Shown here piece after piece: positions 46,801 through 56,312 of a stretch of DNA of 64,000 nucleotides. Below the pieces are notes generated by a model. That model made no database searches, had not been told where the DNA came from, and saw only the letters and a list, made by a program, of their open reading frames with translations. The number at the start of each line of letters is the position of its first letter. Within the stretch, counting starts at the first letter, position 1. Location: the NCBI RefSeq assembly GCF_024623785.1, contig NZ_JANKBZ010000001.1, forward strand, positions 310,001 through 374,000, in the 5' to 3' direction. The stretch is from Archangium lipolyticum. GTDB taxonomy: Bacteria > Myxococcota > Myxococcia > Myxococcales > Myxococcaceae. The position numbers and the translations under genes are program-made.

Positions 46801-49140
46801 GCCGGTGGACGCCACGAATCGCTGTACGGGGATGCCCTGCTCCTCGGGGAACACGGCGCGCAGGGACGGATGCCGCGCCACGAGCGCCTGGAAGGCGCGC
46901 TCCAGCGCCGCGACATCGAGGCGGGAGTGGATCCGCACCGCGCGCACCACGTGGTACGCGGTGCTCTCCGGGGCCATGCGTTGCAGGAACCACAGCGCGC
47001 GCTGGCCGTCCGAGAGCGGCTGGGGTCCCGAGGTCTCCTCCGGCGCGAGCGGAACCTCGGCCTCCGGAGAGGGACGCTCCGCGATGCGCGCGGCCAGCTC
47101 GCGGAGACTCGGCCCTTGCAAGAGACAGGTGATCGGCAGCCGCACCCCGAGCGCCGTCTCGATGCCGCCCTGCACTTCCATGGAGCGCAGCGAGTCGAGC
47201 CCGTACCGGGTGAGCGGCACATCCAGCTCCAGCTCACGGGACGAGACCCCGAGCATCCGGGACACGCGAGAGGAGAGCCACGGCAGCAGCGCCTCCGGAC
47301 CGGAGCCGGCGGGAGGAACGGGCACCTCGGCCTCGGCCGGGCCCACGGGCGCCACACCGGAGACCGGAGTCCCCTCGCGCCAGGAGCCCACCACCTCCAG
47401 GGAGCCGTCGAGGAACGCGGCGCGGCAGGCGTGGCGCTGGATCTTCCCGCTCGAGGTCTTCGGGATGCTCCCGGGCCCGAGCAGCACCACGGCATGCGCG
47501 CCGAGCTCGTGCTGCTCGGCCACCGACTGGCGGATGCGGGCGATGGCCTCGCGAGCGCGCTCCTCGGGGTCCGCGCCGGAGCGGTCGGCGAACTCGTGGA
47601 CGACGACCAGTTGCTCCTCCCCGTTCACGTCCACGGAGAAGGCGGCGCCGCAACCGGGACGCAGCCCGGGGTCGCACCGCTCCACGGTGAGCTCGATGTC
47701 CTGCGGGTAGTGGTTGCGCCCGCGGATGATGAGGAGATCCTTCCGCCGCCCGGTGACGAACAGCTCGCCGCCGTCGAGCACACCGAGGTCTCCTGTGCGC
47801 AGGAACGGCCCCTCGCCGGAGCCCGCCAGACGGGCCTGGAAGGTGCGCTCGGTCTCCTCGGGCCGCTCCCAATAACCCCGGGCCACGCTGGCGCCGCGGA
47901 CCCAGATCTCCCCGATGCGGCCGGGCGCGCACGGCGCACGCGTCTCGGGATCGACGATGCGGACCTCCTGCTCCGCCAGGGACTGGCCGCAGCTGATCAT
48001 CGTCACGCCCTCGGCGCCCTCACCTGGAGCCCGCGCCTCCGCGCGCAGCAGCGCCTCGCGCTCGAAGCGGCGCGCCACGGGCGGCTCGGCCCGGCGCCCT
48101 CCGCTGACGATGAGCGTCCCCTCGGCGAGCCCGTAGCACGGATAGAAGGCCTCGCGCCGGAAGCCAGCGGGAGCGAACGCCTCGGCGAAACGATCCAGCG
48201 TCTCCTGGCGGATGGGCTCGGCGCCGCAGAAGGCCACCTCCCAGCTGCGCAGGTCCAACGCGGCGCGCTCCTCGGGGGTGGTCTTCCGGACGCACAGCTC
48301 GTAGGCGAAGTTGGGGCCGCCGCTGACGCTGCCCCGGTGCCGGGAGATCGCCTCCAACCAGCGCAGGGGGCGCTGGAGGAAGAAGAGCGGCGACATGAGG
48401 ACGGTGGGGATGTCGCGGTAGAGGGGCTGGAGGATGCCGCCGATGAGGCCCATGTCGTGGTACGGCGGCAGCCAGATGACGCCCACGGGTTGGGGAGGGG
48501 CATCGAACCCGAGGGCGATGAGCCCCGAGTTGTGCAGCAGGTTGCGGTGGCTGAGCATCACGCCCTTGGGCGTGCCGGTGGAGCCGGAGGTGTACTGGAG
48601 GAAGGCCAGGCCATCGGAGGACAGGCTCGGAGCGGACCAGGCGTTGGCGGCGCCGGGCTCGAGCGAGTCCGTGGCGATCCATCGCAGGGCACGGAGATCG
48701 GGAGCGTCCTCGGTGAGGAACCCGACCATGTCCAGCACGGCGGAGGTGGTCAGCGCGGCGGTGGCGCGGCAGTCGGCGACCAGGGATTGGAGCCGGGGCA
48801 GCGTGCGGCCCAGGCGGGCCGGATCGGGCGGATACGCGGGGACGGCGATCACCCCGGCGTAGAGACAGCCGAGAAAACCGAGCACGTACTCGCGGCCCGG
48901 AGGATAGAGCAGGAGTGCCCGCTCTCCGGGGGCGAGGTAGCGCCGCAGGGAGGCGGCGACGGCGCGCGCGCCCTCGTCCAGCTCGCGGTAGGAGACATGG
49001 GTCTCACCGTCCTCATCGAGGAAGGTGAAGACACGTGCCTCGGGCTGGTTCCGGACTCGCTCGCGGAGCACGTCCACGAAGGTGACGCCATCGGGCAGGG
49101 AAATGGCGTGAGCGGGAGTGTCTCGCGTCGGCAGATACAT
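43795..49140 (-). CDS. FAAL-ACP-C-A-PCP lipopeptide initiation NRPS
   Basis: 1781 codons from ATG 49140 (AGAGGA upstream). Residues ~20-585 are a fatty acyl-AMP ligase: LQYTSGSTGTPKGVML, WLPPYHDMGLIGG and SSGKIQRHACR, all FAAL hallmarks. An ACP follows (~615-695, YGLDSLRS), then a condensation domain (~714-1147) with HHLITDFWS, an A domain (~1184-1651; IIYTSGSTGRPKG; code read as DIWTMSAVC, substrate unresolved) and a PCP (~1672-1740, DDLGGSSLT). The last ~35 residues are basic and may dock onto the next protein. It activates a free fatty acid as acyl-adenylate, loads it on the ACP and acylates the first amino acid. Confidence 0.94.
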   Translation of the reverse strand: MYLPTRDTPAHAISLPDGVTFVDVLRERVRNQPEARVFTFLDEDGETHVSYRELDEGARAVAASLRRYLAPGERALLLYPPGREYVLGFLGCLYAGVIAVPAYPPDPARLGRTLPRLQSLVADCRATAALTTSAVLDMVGFLTEDAPDLRALRWIATDSLEPGAANAWSAPSLSSDGLAFLQYTSGSTGTPKGVMLSHRNLLHNSGLIALGFDAPPQPVGVIWLPPYHDMGLIGGILQPLYRDIPTVLMSPLFFLQRPLRWLEAISRHRGSVSGGPNFAYELCVRKTTPEERAALDLRSWEVAFCGAEPIRQETLDRFAEAFAPAGFRREAFYPCYGLAEGTLIVSGGRRAEPPVARRFEREALLRAEARAPGEGAEGVTMISCGQSLAEQEVRIVDPETRAPCAPGRIGEIWVRGASVARGYWERPEETERTFQARLAGSGEGPFLRTGDLGVLDGGELFVTGRRKDLLIIRGRNHYPQDIELTVERCDPGLRPGCGAAFSVDVNGEEQLVVVHEFADRSGADPEERAREAIARIRQSVAEQHELGAHAVVLLGPGSIPKTSSGKIQRHACRAAFLDGSLEVVGSWREGTPVSGVAPVGPAEAEVPVPPAGSGPEALLPWLSSRVSRMLGVSSRELELDVPLTRYGLDSLRSMEVQGGIETALGVRLPITCLLQGPSLRELAARIAERPSPEAEVPLAPEETSGPQPLSDGQRALWFLQRMAPESTAYHVVRAVRIHSRLDVAALERAFQALVARHPSLRAVFPEEQGIPVQRFVASTGPVLLVEEASGWSEAQVGSRLDAEAHRPFDLMKGPLMRVLLLSRGPDEHVLLLALHHLITDFWSLGLMVEELGALYSAETGGAPAVLPAIPLSPSAATRALSARLAGPRGEALRSFWRSRLGGELPVLALPTDHPRPRLQSFRGASLAFQVGPETTSRVKALAREHGATPYMVLLAAYLSFLRRYTGQEELVVGSPTAGRSRPELSRLVGYLVNPVALRASLPPGLTFLELLSQVRQTVLEALEHQDMPFARLVEQLQPAREPGRSPVFQSMFVLQRAHLPDTGGSLAAFALGEKGARMRLGALELKSLPLAQRGSAFELSLTMAEVGEGLGASLEYCTDLFEASTASRMARHFTSLLESLVREPERPVEALELLGEEERATVLGPWSEGPRDAEEPGNLAQLLARRVEARPEAEAVVCGSERLSYRELEARARRLAHRLRREGVGPEVRVGMLLEKSVEAVVAFWGIQLAGGVYVPLELAQPRERLEWLVEDARPLAVVTRAGLEERCRLPEGVRLVRMEEPGGEDAGPPVSEARSENAAYIIYTSGSTGRPKGVEVTHRGALNLAVALRRLGVAEGERVLQLSPLGFDISVWDYLLAASQGTSVVVPPAGEVLVGEGLKRLLEEHRVAAVTMTPSVLGSLSEGGLAHLRVMVSGAEACPAELVDRWAPGRRFFNAYGPTEITVCATWTECTPGQGAPPIGRPLANVQTYVLDGAMRPVPPGVAGELYIGGPGVARGYLGRPELTAERFVPHPFAREPGARLYRTGDVVRWRVDGSLDFLGRADAQVKLRGMRVEPGEVESALLEVLGARQALVRPWKAAGETRLVAYVVPGEATPRDAREARTRLRQRLPEHMVPASFVLLESLPLSPTGKVDVRALPPPQPPERDASFVAPRAPLEVTIARTWEQALGREPVGLHDHFFDDLGGSSLTVVRACALLREELKQDVPITHFFEHPTVQALAKRLGQAPAAPQAGNTQHQDRAEARRQALQRRNPRGTRGNG

Positions 49141-49253
49141 TCTTCCTCTCGACAGGGAGTCGGAGGGGGTGAATGGCTCGCCGGGGACTCACACGGCCAT
49201 GAGGGCCGAGCAGTCGAGACGAAACGCATCGAGCCCCCTTTGGCGCGCGCGAC

Positions 49254-49281
49254 ATTTAACGTTCTCTTTTTCTATTTCCAA
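49254..49281 (-). promoter_or_regulatory. possible promoter of the lipopeptide genes
   Basis: On the minus strand, TTGGAA (49281-49276), 16 bp, then TTAAAT (49259-49254), in the most AT-rich block of the 234-bp gap between the FAAL-NRPS gene and the divergent aldo/keto reductase gene. It lies 114 bp upstream of the start codon at 49140. Assignment is by eye. Confidence 0.3.
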
Positions 49282-49374
49282 GCCTCATGACTTGACGCGC
49301 GATGCCTTCACTGCGAGTGGACGCGACGTGCACTTCAATGAAGCGCATTCCCATCTCTCAAGGAGTGATGACGA

Positions 49375-50355
49375 ATGAAGTACGTCAATCTGGGTCATAC
49401 GGGCCTGAAGGTTTCCCGTATCTGTCTGGGATGCATGAGCTACGGCACCTCGAAGTGGCGCCCGTGGGTGCTGGACGAAGAGGCCTCGCAACCCTTCTTC
49501 CGCCGGGCGGTGGAGGCGGGCATCAACTTCTTCGACACCGCGGATATGTATTCATTGGGGGTCAGTGAGGAGGTCACCGGCCGAGCCCTGCGCAAGTATG
49601 CGCGGATGGAGGAGGTGGTCCTCGCCACCAAGGTCTACAACCCGATGGGTGACGGGCCCAACATGCGCGGGCTCTCTCGCAAGCACATCGTGCAGGGGTG
49701 TGAGGCCAGTCTGAAGCGTCTGGGGGTGGAGACGATCGATCTGTACCAGCTCCACCGGATGGATCCGGACACGCCGCTGGAGGAGACGCTGGGCGCGTTG
49801 GATCAGCTCGTGCGGCAGGGGAAGGTCCGCTACATCGGCGCGAGCTCGTCGTCGGCGTGGAAGTTCGCCAAGGCGCTGAGCATCTCCGAGCGCAACGGCT
49901 GGGCGCGCTTCGTGTCGATGCAGAACCACTACAACCTCGTCTACCGCGAGGAGGAGCGCGAGATGATGCCCCTGTGCCAGGAGGAGGGCATCGGCGTCAT
50001 CCCCTGGTCGCCGCTGGCGCGCGGGCTGCTGGCGGGCACGCGCAAGTCGCTGGATGACAAGCAGTCGACGACGCGCTCGGGCTCGGACGCGTTCGCGAAC
50101 TCGCTCTACGACAACCCTCGGGACTGGGACGTGGTGGAGGCGGTGAAGAAGGTGGCCTCCGAGCGGGGCAACAAGCCCGCCGAGGTGTCCCTGGCGTGGC
50201 TGTTGTCGAAGCCCGCGGTGGTGGCGCCCATCATCGGCGCCACGAAGCTGGATCACCTGGAGGACGCGCTGCGCTCGCTGGACGTGAAGCTCACGCCGGC
50301 CGAGGTGAAGGCGCTGGAGGCGCCCTACGTGCCGCACGAGGTCCGCGGGCACTGA
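49375..50355 (+). CDS. aldo/keto reductase
   Basis: 326 codons; AGGAG at 49361-49365 sets the start. The fold is complete: MKYVNLGHTGLKVS start, catalytic tetrad Asp54-Tyr59 (FFDTADMYS), Lys86 (VLATKVYN) and His127 (YQLHRMD), and C-terminal NADPH-binding PIIGATKLDHLEDAL. It reduces aldehydes or ketones with NADPH in the cytosol and resembles the YajO/voltage-channel-beta branch. It is divergent from the lipopeptide synthetase genes and could reduce the unreduced beta-keto unit of that product, but this role is only positional inference; it may be a general detoxification enzyme. Confidence 0.9.
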   Translation: MKYVNLGHTGLKVSRICLGCMSYGTSKWRPWVLDEEASQPFFRRAVEAGINFFDTADMYSLGVSEEVTGRALRKYARMEEVVLATKVYNPMGDGPNMRGLSRKHIVQGCEASLKRLGVETIDLYQLHRMDPDTPLEETLGALDQLVRQGKVRYIGASSSSAWKFAKALSISERNGWARFVSMQNHYNLVYREEEREMMPLCQEEGIGVIPWSPLARGLLAGTRKSLDDKQSTTRSGSDAFANSLYDNPRDWDVVEAVKKVASERGNKPAEVSLAWLLSKPAVVAPIIGATKLDHLEDALRSLDVKLTPAEVKALEAPYVPHEVRGH

Positions 50356-50364
50356 GCGCGGGGT

Positions 50365-51336
50365 TCAGGGCGCCTCCTTCGCGAGCTCATCCACCTCCTT
50401 CTGGAGCTCCTGGGTGCTGTCGAAGAAGGCGTCCACGGGCTTCGCGGACGCCGCGCGGAAGGAGGGGGGCAGCAGCGTGTGATCGAAGTCCAGGCTGGAC
50501 GAGAAGTCCTCGTCGCCCAGCAGCGAGTCCAGCTGCGTCAGGAAGCCGAAGCACACCAGGATGAGCGCCAGCAGGGTGGCGAGCCGCTTCGGCTCCGCGC
50601 GGGACACGTAGCGCACGTGCCAGAAGAACACGCAGCCCATCCACCCCAGGTAGCCCAGCAGGTACAGCCAGCGCACCCAGGTCCCCAGGGCCAGGCTGTA
50701 CACCACCGCCCCGAGCAGCAGCGGAATGGCCAGCGCCCCCAGCAGCCCGAGGCTCGCGATGGTGCCGTGCGCCCCGAAGTGGAACTGCCGGCGCGCCACC
50801 TTGCTGGCGACGGACCAGATGCCCGCCCAGAAGAAGGCCACGACCACCGGCACCAGCACCGCCAGCGTCATCGAGCCCCAGTCCGTCTTCTGGTAGCTGG
50901 ACAGGTACTCCTGGAGGAGGAAGGCCGCGACGGTCAGGGCCAGCATCGCGGGGAAGGCGAAGGGCCGCTCGAAGACGCGGCCCCGGGGTGCGGCCGGGAT
51001 GGCGGTGACGCGCGTGTCCTCCACCTTGTGCGCGCGGCTCCGGAAGCGCAGCACCGTGTCCCCCACGGCCACCCGCGCGTCGTCCGCGAGCACCAGCTCC
51101 GCCAGCTGCGCCCACGGCTCCACCCGGAACGTGCCATTGCGGCTGCCCACGTCCCGCACCACCAGCTTGCCGTCCTCGGTGCGCTCGATGCGCAGGTGCG
51201 AGGCGGACACCTTCGGGTCGTCCAGGACGACGTCGTTGGCGTAGCCGCGCCCCACCGTCACCGGGAAGCGCTCCAGGCGGTGCCGCGCGTGCACCGCGTC
51301 TCCTTCCAGCACCTCCAGGAAGATCACTTCGTCCAC
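50365..51336 (-). CDS. FHA-domain membrane protein
   Basis: 323 codons. GTG 51336 is chosen: GGAGG lies eight bases upstream, and the frame overlaps the 3' end of the protease gene by 13 bp. Residues ~18-90 are a forkhead-associated domain with the phosphothreonine-binding GRGYANDVVL, SASHLRIE and GSRNGTF motifs. Behind it are about five or six hydrophobic helices (residues ~125-265) and an acidic cytoplasmic tail with DSTQELQKEVDEL. It should bind a Thr-phosphorylated partner at the inner membrane. It is co-transcribed with a secreted trypsin-like protease, and a Ser/Thr kinase is encoded about 2 kb away. Confidence 0.8.
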   Translation of the reverse strand: MDEVIFLEVLEGDAVHARHRLERFPVTVGRGYANDVVLDDPKVSASHLRIERTEDGKLVVRDVGSRNGTFRVEPWAQLAELVLADDARVAVGDTVLRFRSRAHKVEDTRVTAIPAAPRGRVFERPFAFPAMLALTVAAFLLQEYLSSYQKTDWGSMTLAVLVPVVVAFFWAGIWSVASKVARRQFHFGAHGTIASLGLLGALAIPLLLGAVVYSLALGTWVRWLYLLGYLGWMGCVFFWHVRYVSRAEPKRLATLLALILVCFGFLTQLDSLLGDEDFSSSLDFDHTLLPPSFRAASAKPVDAFFDSTQELQKEVDELAKEAP

Positions 51337-52655
51337 GCGAGCGCCTCCAGGTAGCGGCGCGCGATGGCGCGTGCGTTGTCCGCGGAGAACCCGGCCAGGT
51401 CCAGGCACGTCTGGACTCCCGAGGTGCTCGCGTTGACCGTGGCCGCCCGGAGCGCCAGGTCATACAGGCCGGGGAACTTCTTGTAGGCGCGCAGGCACAG
51501 GGCCGTGCGCACGGGGATGCCGCCCACCTTCACGAACTCCACCTTGCAGCGGAAGTTCGTCACGTCCTCCCGGGTGGCGTCCACGCCGCCCGCGTCGTTG
51601 CCGAAGGTGTCCGCGTAGAGCGACGCGAAGCGCAGGGGGCCGAGCGTGTCGCTCGCCACGGCGGCATGGTCATACGCCACCACGCCCGTGCGGTGGTCCG
51701 AGCTCAGGTAGATATCCTCCTCGGAGGAGCACTGGTAGCGGGTGATGGTGTACGGGTTCTCGGGGTTGTGCGGGGTGTCGCCCCAGCACTTGAGGAACGG
51801 CAGCCAGCGGCCGGGCACGCGGTAGTCGCCGAGCTGCTGCGTCGGCAGGGGCTCGGCCAGCAGGCGCTCGGTGATGCGCTGCTGGTTGTCCAGCAACTGC
51901 GAGCCCACCACGGCCAGCAGCGCGGAGGGGCTGCTCTCCTTCACCTGACGCGCCCGCTCCAGCAGCGCGCGGGCATGTGCCACCGGCACCAGGAAGCCGA
52001 GCTGGTTGCCCAGCGTGGCCACGTTGACGCCCACCACCCTGCCCTCGCCCGTCACCGTGGGGCCGCCACTCATGCCGGGGTTGATGGCGCCGCTGAAATG
52101 CACCTTGTCGTAGAGGGCGTCCTGCACCAGGCCGTTGTAGGTGCCCTCGACGATGGTGGTGCCCAGGTCATGCGGGTTGCCCATGGCGTACAGCCGGGTG
52201 CCCTGCGGAGGCTCCTTCGTCGACAGCTCGAACCAGTCCTTCACCGGCCCGGTCTGCTGGATGACGGCCAGGTCGTGCACCACGTCCACGTCCACCAGCC
52301 GCACCGGGATGGCCGACGCGTCATTCCCATCGCGCACCAGCTCGGCGGTGTAGTCCTCCGGGTGGTGAACGATGCTGGAGACGACGTGGTAGTTGGTGAC
52401 GGCGTGCCCCTCGGCGCTCACGAAGAAGGCCGAGCCGATGGAGGACTTGGTGCCGCTGCGCCGCTCGATGATGCGCACCTGGGCCACGCGGCCCTTGAGC
52501 CGCTCGAAGAGCTCATGGGTGGCCGGAGGCAGCGTGGCCACGGGCAGAGGAGGAACGACGGCCGGAGCGCCCGCGTCCGGTGCGCCCTCGGGAACGTCGT
52601 CCTGAGCCGGGACCGGGGCCTGCGCCAGCGCGGCGAGGAGGAGGATCGTCAACAT
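51324..52655 (-). CDS. secreted trypsin-like serine protease
   Basis: 443 codons from ATG 52655, which starts a signal peptide (MLTILLLAALAQAPVPAQ). Residues ~48-245 are a chymotrypsin-fold (S1C/DegP-like) protease with His90 (VTNYHVV), Asp128 (DVVHDLAVI) and Ser196 (GMSGGP). No PDZ domain follows; the C-terminal ~200 residues contain four or five cysteines (FLKCWGD, YQCSSEED, NFRCKVEF, ALCLRAY) and are unlike known families. It acts outside the cytoplasm. The FHA membrane protein gene overlaps its 3' end, suggesting a signalling pair. Confidence 0.82.
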   Translation of the reverse strand: MLTILLLAALAQAPVPAQDDVPEGAPDAGAPAVVPPLPVATLPPATHELFERLKGRVAQVRIIERRSGTKSSIGSAFFVSAEGHAVTNYHVVSSIVHHPEDYTAELVRDGNDASAIPVRLVDVDVVHDLAVIQQTGPVKDWFELSTKEPPQGTRLYAMGNPHDLGTTIVEGTYNGLVQDALYDKVHFSGAINPGMSGGPTVTGEGRVVGVNVATLGNQLGFLVPVAHARALLERARQVKESSPSALLAVVGSQLLDNQQRITERLLAEPLPTQQLGDYRVPGRWLPFLKCWGDTPHNPENPYTITRYQCSSEEDIYLSSDHRTGVVAYDHAAVASDTLGPLRFASLYADTFGNDAGGVDATREDVTNFRCKVEFVKVGGIPVRTALCLRAYKKFPGLYDLALRAATVNASTSGVQTCLDLAGFSADNARAIARRYLEALAWTK

Positions 52656-52900
52656 AGCGGGCGCACAGTAGCGGAACGACCGCCCGTTGCCCGCCCGACC
52701 TGCCCCACCCGCGGCCGTGTCCCCTGTGCACCTCCCGGAGCGGAGCGGGCGGACCGCTACCACGCTTTTTTGACGCCGGGGACGGAATTTTGAAGGCAGT
52801 GGCGAAAAATTTGCGTAGCAGGCAGGCAACAGAGCCGGCAAAATGAGAGAACCCTCGGCCCCGTGACATCCCTGCCCCGTACGGTAACCTTGCGCCCGAG

Positions 52901-53398
52901 ATGAACCCCGAAGCCCGCGCCGAAATGGTCGCCCATGCCGAACGCGCCCTGCGTCGCGGAGAGCTGAGTGAGGCGTTGAGCCTCTACGAGCGGCTCTGCC
53001 GATCTTTCCCAGGCGATGAGAGTCTGGCGCACAAGCTGACCAACGTGCGCGAGATGCTCCTGCCCGAGGAGCTCGAGGCCCTGCGGTCCCTTCGTGTCGA
53101 GCGGCCCAGTGTCCGGCAGGAGCGGGTTCCCCTGGGTCCTTCCTCACCCGTGGCCGAGGGCGAGCGCCTCTTCGCCCTGGGGGATTACGCCGCCGCCGCG
53201 GCCGCCTACCGCCGGGCCCTTCAGGAGCGGCCCGACAGCGAGCTCATCCGTGAGCGGCTCGAGGAGCTGTACAGGCTCGCACGCACACTCCCCGTGCGGC
53301 CCTCTCCCACGGACAAGAAGTTGCCCCGGCAGGTGGAGCCGTTGTTGCTCGCCCTGCTGGACCGGGTGGCCGCGCGCCGTCGCCTCAAGCGCGATTGA
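52901..53398 (+). CDS. small TPR-type protein
   Basis: 165 codons. Two helix-turn-helix TPR-like units are visible: AERALRRGELSEALSLYERL (~13-32, 34-residue spacing with the next helix) and GERLFALGDYAAAAAAYRRALQERP (~87-111). No signal or membrane segment is present; it is cytosolic with a basic end (RVAARRRLKRD). It lies 98 bp upstream of the Ser/Thr kinase gene and divergent from the protease/FHA pair across a 245-bp gap (52656-52900), in which nothing else was seen. A scaffold role is likely; the partner is unknown. Confidence 0.7.
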   Translation: MNPEARAEMVAHAERALRRGELSEALSLYERLCRSFPGDESLAHKLTNVREMLLPEELEALRSLRVERPSVRQERVPLGPSSPVAEGERLFALGDYAAAAAAYRRALQERPDSELIRERLEELYRLARTLPVRPSPTDKKLPRQVEPLLLALLDRVAARRRLKRD

Positions 53399-53496
53399 CG
53401 CGTTGCACCCCTTGGGGCCGGCTCCTAGAATCCGACCCCGACTTCGTTGTCATACCCGCGATCCACTCCCTGACAACCGCGTCTCATCTGGGACCC

Positions 53497-55331
<1,835 letters not shown>

Positions 55332-55335
<4 letters not shown>

Positions 55336-56300
55336 GCCGCTGCCTCGCCCTTCTTCTCGTCTTGGGGCTGTTGGCCTCCGGAACCGTGCTCGCCGCCGAC
55401 GAGCCGGTGGATCCGGAGGTGAACGCCCTGCGTGCCAGCTACGAGTACGGCCGCTATGCCGAAGTGCTGGACCGGGCGGGCAGCCGCATCGATCGGGGCC
55501 GCCTGTCGGACAAGGATCTGGCGGAGCTGCACAAGCTGGCCGGGCTGAGCGCCTTCCACCTCAACCGGAGCGAGGACTCCTCGCGCCACTTCCGCGCGCT
55601 GCTGCGGTTGGAGCCGGACTTCAACCTGGATCCCTTCTCGGTGCCGCCGCCGGCGGTGGCCTGGCTGGACGGCATCCGCGAGCAGATGTCGGCGGAGCTG
55701 GAGCTGGTGCGCCAGGAGCGGCGGCTGCGGGTGGAGCGTGAGCGCGCGGAGAACGAGCGCCGCGAGCGCGAGCGCGTGGCCACCGAGGAGCAGCGCCGCC
55801 GGGTGGAGGAGCTGTCGCGGCAGGTGATGGTGCGCGAGGTGGAGAAACGCAGCTACCTGGTGAACTTCGTGCCCTTCGGGGCGGGCCAGTTCCAGCAGGG
55901 CCGCACTGGCATGGGCACGCTGTTCGCGGCCGCCGAGGGCGCGCTCGCCATCACCAGCATCCTCTCCTTCTTCGCCTATGACTCGCTCATCGAGACGAGG
56001 AAGGTGACCGTGGACGACATCCACGGGCCCAAGGATCTCACCGTGAGCTACATCCCCACCGCGCGCAAGCCGCAGGCCACGCTCTGGAAGAGACTCAAGT
56101 GGGGCACCGCCGGTGGCTTCTACGCGGTCTACGCGGCGGGCGTGGTCGATGCGCTCGTGAACCACCAGGACCAGGTGGTGGTCCAGACACACCTCGAGAC
56201 CCCGCCCTCCACCCCGCCGCGGTCGACCCCGCCCGCGGCGAATCTGCACCTCTACCCCACGCCCGGCGGAGCCGGCGTCGGCTTCACCCTCGCATTCTAG
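55332..56300 (+). CDS. exported coiled-coil protein with membrane segments, unknown function
   Basis: 322 codons; ATG 55332 overlaps the kinase stop (ATGA). A signal peptide (MSRCLALLLVLGLLASGTVLAA) is followed by TPR-like helices (residues ~25-110), then a long charged coiled coil (RRLRVERERAENERRERER, ~125-170). Next are FVPFGAGQFQQGRTGMG and hydrophobic stretches (~195-215 and ~255-275) resembling DUF5683-like membrane proteins, and a Pro-rich tail ending in Phe. It is translationally coupled to the kinase and may present a signal to it or be assembled with it; this is inference. Confidence 0.65.
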
Positions 56301-56312
56301 GAACACGTCGAC

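Noticed and set aside
43543-49290. A 1,915-codon open frame on the plus strand
   Set aside because: Antisense to the FAAL-NRPS gene, same low-complexity composition, no domain; the minus-strand protein has full catalytic motifs.
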